A stretch of DNA of 8,382 nucleotides from Archaeoglobaceae archaeon. GTDB taxonomy: Archaea; Halobacteriota; Archaeoglobi; Archaeoglobales; Archaeoglobaceae. Positions 6,250 through 8,382 of this stretch are shown here, piece by piece (positions within the stretch are counted from its first letter, which is position 1; every line of letters starts with the position of its first letter). The translations under genes were made by a program, and so were the position numbers. The stretch covers positions 1 to 8,382 of the forward strand of contig JAMOMT010000136.1 in the NCBI GenBank assembly GCA_027066965.1. The letters run 5' to 3'. The notes under the pieces are model-generated. The model searched no databases. It was not told the origin of the DNA and saw nothing but the letters and a program-made list of their open reading frames with translations.

Positions 6250-6441
6250 CTACCTCTTCTTCTTCTTTATCACTTCCTCGAGCTTCTTTTCAAGCGGTTC
6301 CTCATGCGTGTACGGGCACACAAGATAGTGCTCTACAGCCTTCGCTATCGCGTCCTTCGTCGCGCTTTCTCCAGTCTTCTTTTTCAACTCCTCAAGCACA
6401 TGCTCAGGGAGGACTGTCTGCGCATGAACTATCTTAACCAT
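6250..6441 (-). CDS. Small DUF5371-like protein with ribbon-helix-helix-like pattern, possible regulator
   Basis: A 63-residue protein beginning MVKIVHAQTVLPEHVLEELKKKTG. The order is a short strand (KIVHAQTVLP), helix 1 (residues 13-23), a turn (GESATKD), helix 2 (28-39, AIAKAVEHYL) and a charged tail ending KKKKR. The strand-helix-helix pattern, with LPE before helix 1 and TKDAIAKAVEHYL in helix 2, resembles the ribbon-helix-helix DNA-binding fold, but the CPYT near residue 42 and the Lys/Glu tail are not typical of it. I recognise the sequence as like the archaeal DUF5371 family, whose function is not known to me. The ATG at 6441 has a GGTGAT ribosome site (6447-6452) at 5 nt and a TTAAATA box about 37 nt upstream, so the leader is only about 11 nt. 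It lies 82 nt upstream of the homocysteine operon on the same strand. DNA binding and any role in controlling that operon are inference. Confidence 0.8.
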   Translation of the reverse strand: MVKIVHAQTVLPEHVLEELKKKTGESATKDAIAKAVEHYLVCPYTHEEPLEKKLEEVIKKKKR

Positions 6442-6468
6442 ACCACATCACCACTTTAAATTATAACT

Positions 6469-6483
6469 GAACAGTATTTAAGC
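6469..6483 (-). promoter_or_regulatory. Promoter of the DUF5371-like gene
   Basis: CTTAAATA on the minus strand (about 6475-6482) with AAAG upstream forms a TATA/BRE-like element. A start about 26 nt downstream falls near 6452, right at the 5' edge of the GGTGAT ribosome site. The 13-bp block GAACAGTATTTAA (plus strand, 6469-6481) is identical to the one in the COG1900 promoter. Confidence 0.5.
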
Positions 6484-6554
6484 TTTACTCATAATAATGA
6501 TGTTAAAGATTTTATTGTTCAACACATTTACAATTCACCACCCAAACCCGAACT

Positions 6555-7931
6555 TCAGCCCGACTTCACTCTGGCAGTAACTTCTTCCACGTACTTCTTG
6601 ACCGCCTCTATCTTCCTTCCCACTGTGCCAAGGTAGTTCTCAGGTACTAGCAACCTGTGCACATCATCATGAGATAAAATTTTTGATATTTTCTCGTCTT
6701 CGATAAGGCACTCCGCGAAGTTCTTTCCAGTCTCGTAACTTCTCATAGCAGCTTTTCTGACGAGTTCATGAGCCTCCTGTCTGCCCATTCCCCTCTTCGT
6801 CAGTTCTATCATCACAGCCTCGCTCAGGTTTATGCCCCTCAGTCTCTCGAGATTTCTTCTTGCGTTCTCCTCGTTCACTTCAAGTCTCTCAATGACTCCA
6901 ATCATCTTAGTGAGTATGTGGTCAAGCAAAACCGTGCTTTCAACAAGAGTTATCCTCTCAGCCGAAGAGTTCGTCAGATCTCTCTCCTCCCACAAAATCG
7001 AACTTTCCCTCTGAGGTTCATCAAAACCTCTAACGACTCTCGCGAGCCCGCAAACATTCTCACAGTCTATCGGATTCCTCTTGTGCGGCATGGTCGAGCT
7101 TCCGACCTGCTTCTTGCCAAAACTCTCCATCAGCTCTGCAACTTCAGCCCTTTGGAGAATCCTGATGTTCGTCGCTATCTTCTCGAGCGTTGCCGAGACA
7201 TTCGCAAGAAAAGAGACATACTCACAGTAGTGGTCCCTCGGTATTACCTGAGAGGAGATTATGGCAGGCCTTAAACCGAGGATTCTCATTACCTCTTCCT
7301 CTATCTCGATACCGTCCTCTCCAAACGCCGCCTGAGTTCCAACTGCACCGCTCATCTGTCCAACGAGCAACCTCGGTTTGAGCTCCTCCAGTCTCTCTAT
7401 GTGCCTAGCTACCTCAGCAGCCCAGAGAGCAAACCTGAAGCCATAAGTAGTTGGCAACGCTGCCTGTCCGTGCGTTCTACCGAGACAGAGGGTGTTTTTG
7501 TACTTATCAGCCTTCTCAACCAGAACTTCTGCAAGCTTTACAAGTTTTCTCTCCAGTATCGAGACCGAGTCTCTGAGCTGCGTAGCAGTTGCCGTATCGA
7601 TTATGTCGTTAGATGTGGCACCAAAGTGTATCCACCTTGCAGCTTCGCTGCTGACCTTCTCAACTTCTTCGGACAAAGCCTTCACGAGAGCCATGACATC
7701 GTGCTTTATCTCCGCCTCGATCTCCTTAACTCTCTCGGGTGTGACATTCCCCGCAACTTTTTCGGCTTTATTAACCTCCTCTTCACTCAAGTAGCCTTTC
7801 TTCGCTAGAGCCTTAAGGAGGGCTACCTCGACCTCGACCATTCTAAGGATTTTAGACCTCTCGCTCCATATTGACTTCATTTCCTCGGTTCCGTACCTGT
7901 AGTCTATAGGGTGAACGGGATCGGACTGCAT
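6555..7931 (-). CDS. purB: Adenylosuccinate lyase
   Basis: A 458-residue fumarase/aspartase-superfamily enzyme acting in purine synthesis, cleaving SAICAR to AICAR and adenylosuccinate to AMP with release of fumarate. The signature GSSTMPHKRNP is at 277-287; the flexible-loop catalytic serine is in its SS pair. Other active-site blocks are KHDVMA with H77, GATSNDIID (104-112) and GRTHGQAA with H154, the usual general acid/base histidine. The N-terminus reads VHPIDYRYGTEEM, typical of archaeal PurB. The frame stays open upstream to 8045, overlapping the isomerase gene, but the ATG at 7931 gives the family's normal length and start, with a weak GTGAT ribosome site 3 nt before it. The gene is complete with all key residues. 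It lies 97 nt downstream of the glucose-6-phosphate isomerase stop on the same strand. No sign of transfer or decay. Confidence 0.96.
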   Translation of the reverse strand: MQSDPVHPIDYRYGTEEMKSIWSERSKILRMVEVEVALLKALAKKGYLSEEEVNKAEKVAGNVTPERVKEIEAEIKHDVMALVKALSEEVEKVSSEAARWIHFGATSNDIIDTATATQLRDSVSILERKLVKLAEVLVEKADKYKNTLCLGRTHGQAALPTTYGFRFALWAAEVARHIERLEELKPRLLVGQMSGAVGTQAAFGEDGIEIEEEVMRILGLRPAIISSQVIPRDHYCEYVSFLANVSATLEKIATNIRILQRAEVAELMESFGKKQVGSSTMPHKRNPIDCENVCGLARVVRGFDEPQRESSILWEERDLTNSSAERITLVESTVLLDHILTKMIGVIERLEVNEENARRNLERLRGINLSEAVMIELTKRGMGRQEAHELVRKAAMRSYETGKNFAECLIEDEKISKILSHDDVHRLLVPENYLGTVGRKIEAVKKYVEEVTARVKSG

Positions 7932-8031
7932 GGTATCACAACGACCCATAGCTTTTGACGTTTCCGATGTTTGCCTTTCCCCGAGACCCTGATTTACAAG
8001 GTCTAGAGCACTTAAAAAACATGGGGAAAAC
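7932..8031 (-). promoter_or_regulatory. Gap between isomerase and purB: T-run, TATA-like box and small hairpin
   Basis: On the minus strand TTTTTTAAG (8011-8019) follows the isomerase stop by 12 nt. It could end that transcript or serve as a TATA box for purB with a start near 7990. An inverted repeat AGACC / GGTCT (7984-7988 and 8000-8004, 11-nt loop) follows. Neither is strong enough to choose between a separate purB promoter and readthrough from the isomerase gene. Confidence 0.35.
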
Positions 8032-8382
8032 TTAAATGTCCTCAAAAACGTCGTAATCTACGACAGAAGGGTTTTTAAGGAAGGTAAGCCTGTCTATGTC
8101 ATTTACAAGAGAGTACATGTTTTCACTTCTCGATATTCCAAGCCAGTCAGGAATTACTGCTCTCACTTTCCTCAGCTCAGGACACTCGTAGTTCTCGTTT
8201 TTAACCCATCCTGACTCGGTAAAGTAGTAACAGGCACCTCTGAGTTTCTTAAACGGCTCGTAAACTGAAGAGAAATTTCTGCAAACCCAGTTCGCCATTT
8301 TCAATGTCTTTTCAGAAGGATTTATCGTAACGTGCCCGTAGTTGGGGGGGATGATTACCTTGTCTCCCTTCTTTGCGTAAAC
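8032..8382 (-). CDS. pgi: Archaeal cupin-type glucose-6-phosphate isomerase, C-terminal part
   Basis: The last 116 codons and TAA of a gene that enters from beyond the window edge; the reading frame is open to base 8382, so the internal ATG/TTG near 8304 is not a start. The visible part begins VYAKKGDKVIIPPNYGHVTIN, the second cupin motif, whose His (GHVT) is a metal ligand in archaeal phosphoglucose isomerases. It continues with KMANWVCRNFSSVYEPFKKLRGACYYF and GWVKNENY, typical of this family, which interconverts glucose 6-phosphate and fructose 6-phosphate and is unrelated to the bacterial and eukaryotic enzyme. The N-terminal half with the other metal ligands (HxH and Glu) lies outside the window. 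The tail DYDVFEDI is acidic. Confidence 0.9.
   Translation of the reverse strand, partial: VYAKKGDKVIIPPNYGHVTINPSEKTLKMANWVCRNFSSVYEPFKKLRGACYYFTESGWVKNENYECPELRKVRAVIPDWLGISRSENMYSLVNDIDRLTFLKNPSVVDYDVFEDI

Noticed and set aside
6768..7274. Long plus-strand open frame inside purB
   Set aside because: It is antisense to a fully conserved PurB sequence, has biased composition and no family resemblance.
7978..8008. tRNA-like anticodon stem-loop (AGACC, TTGTAAATCAG, GGTCT) between the isomerase and purB
   Set aside because: There is no matching acceptor stem, D arm or T-loop (no GGTTCGAATCC-like sequence) on either side, so it is only a small hairpin.
7932..8045. 38-residue N-terminal extension of adenylosuccinate lyase
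   Set aside because: It overlaps the isomerase 3' end and resembles no PurB N-terminus; the ATG at 7931 gives the family start VHPIDYRYG.

Overview
The window looks like chromosomal DNA from an anaerobic, probably thermophilic euryarchaeon, most like the Archaeoglobales or a related methanogen-type lineage. The grounds are TTTAAA-type TATA boxes about 26 nt upstream of start codons (leaderless transcripts), GGTGAT-type Shine-Dalgarno sequences, many GTG starts, Lys/Glu/Arg-rich proteins, an archaeal cupin-type glucose-6-phosphate isomerase, and the COG1900/NIL-ferredoxin/UPF0280 set known from anaerobic archaea. I cannot name the species. I see no mobile element, CRISPR array, rRNA or tRNA.

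Layout. (1) 1-824, minus: 3'-truncated gene for a secreted-then-anchored membrane protein (signal peptide, beta-rich ectodomain, one TM helix, start of a cytoplasmic domain resembling the PLD-like/TrmB C-terminal fold). (2) 921-1457, minus: small class I SAM methyltransferase. (3) 1509-2645, plus: intramembrane site-2 protease (M50) with two CBS domains, diverging from the methyltransferase across one palindromic TTTAAA box. (4) 2580-6167, minus: a tight operon of COG1900 homocysteine-biosynthesis protein with tandem CBS domains, NIL/2[4Fe-4S] ferredoxin, UPF0280 (ApbE-like) protein and EamA-type transporter. (5) 6250-6441, minus: a 63-residue protein (DUF5371-like, ribbon-helix-helix-like pattern) just upstream of that operon. 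(6) 6555-7931, minus: adenylosuccinate lyase, purB. (7) 8032-8382, minus: C-terminal part of archaeal glucose-6-phosphate isomerase, entering from outside the window.

How the genes fit together. The centrepiece is the 6167-to-2580 operon. COG1900 protein, its NIL ferredoxin and the COG2122/UPF0280 protein have been linked by methanogen genetics and biochemistry to making homocysteine directly from aspartate semialdehyde and sulfide, without O-acetylhomoserine. Here all three lie in one transcription unit, joined by a translationally coupled EamA permease. The COG1900 promoter carries a perfect 7-5-7 inverted repeat just upstream of its TATA box, and shares a 13-bp element with the promoter of the small RHH-like protein. 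This makes that protein a reasonable, untested candidate regulator of sulfur amino acid synthesis. Flanking genes (purB, PGI, methyltransferase, S2P) look like ordinary housekeeping or regulatory genes.
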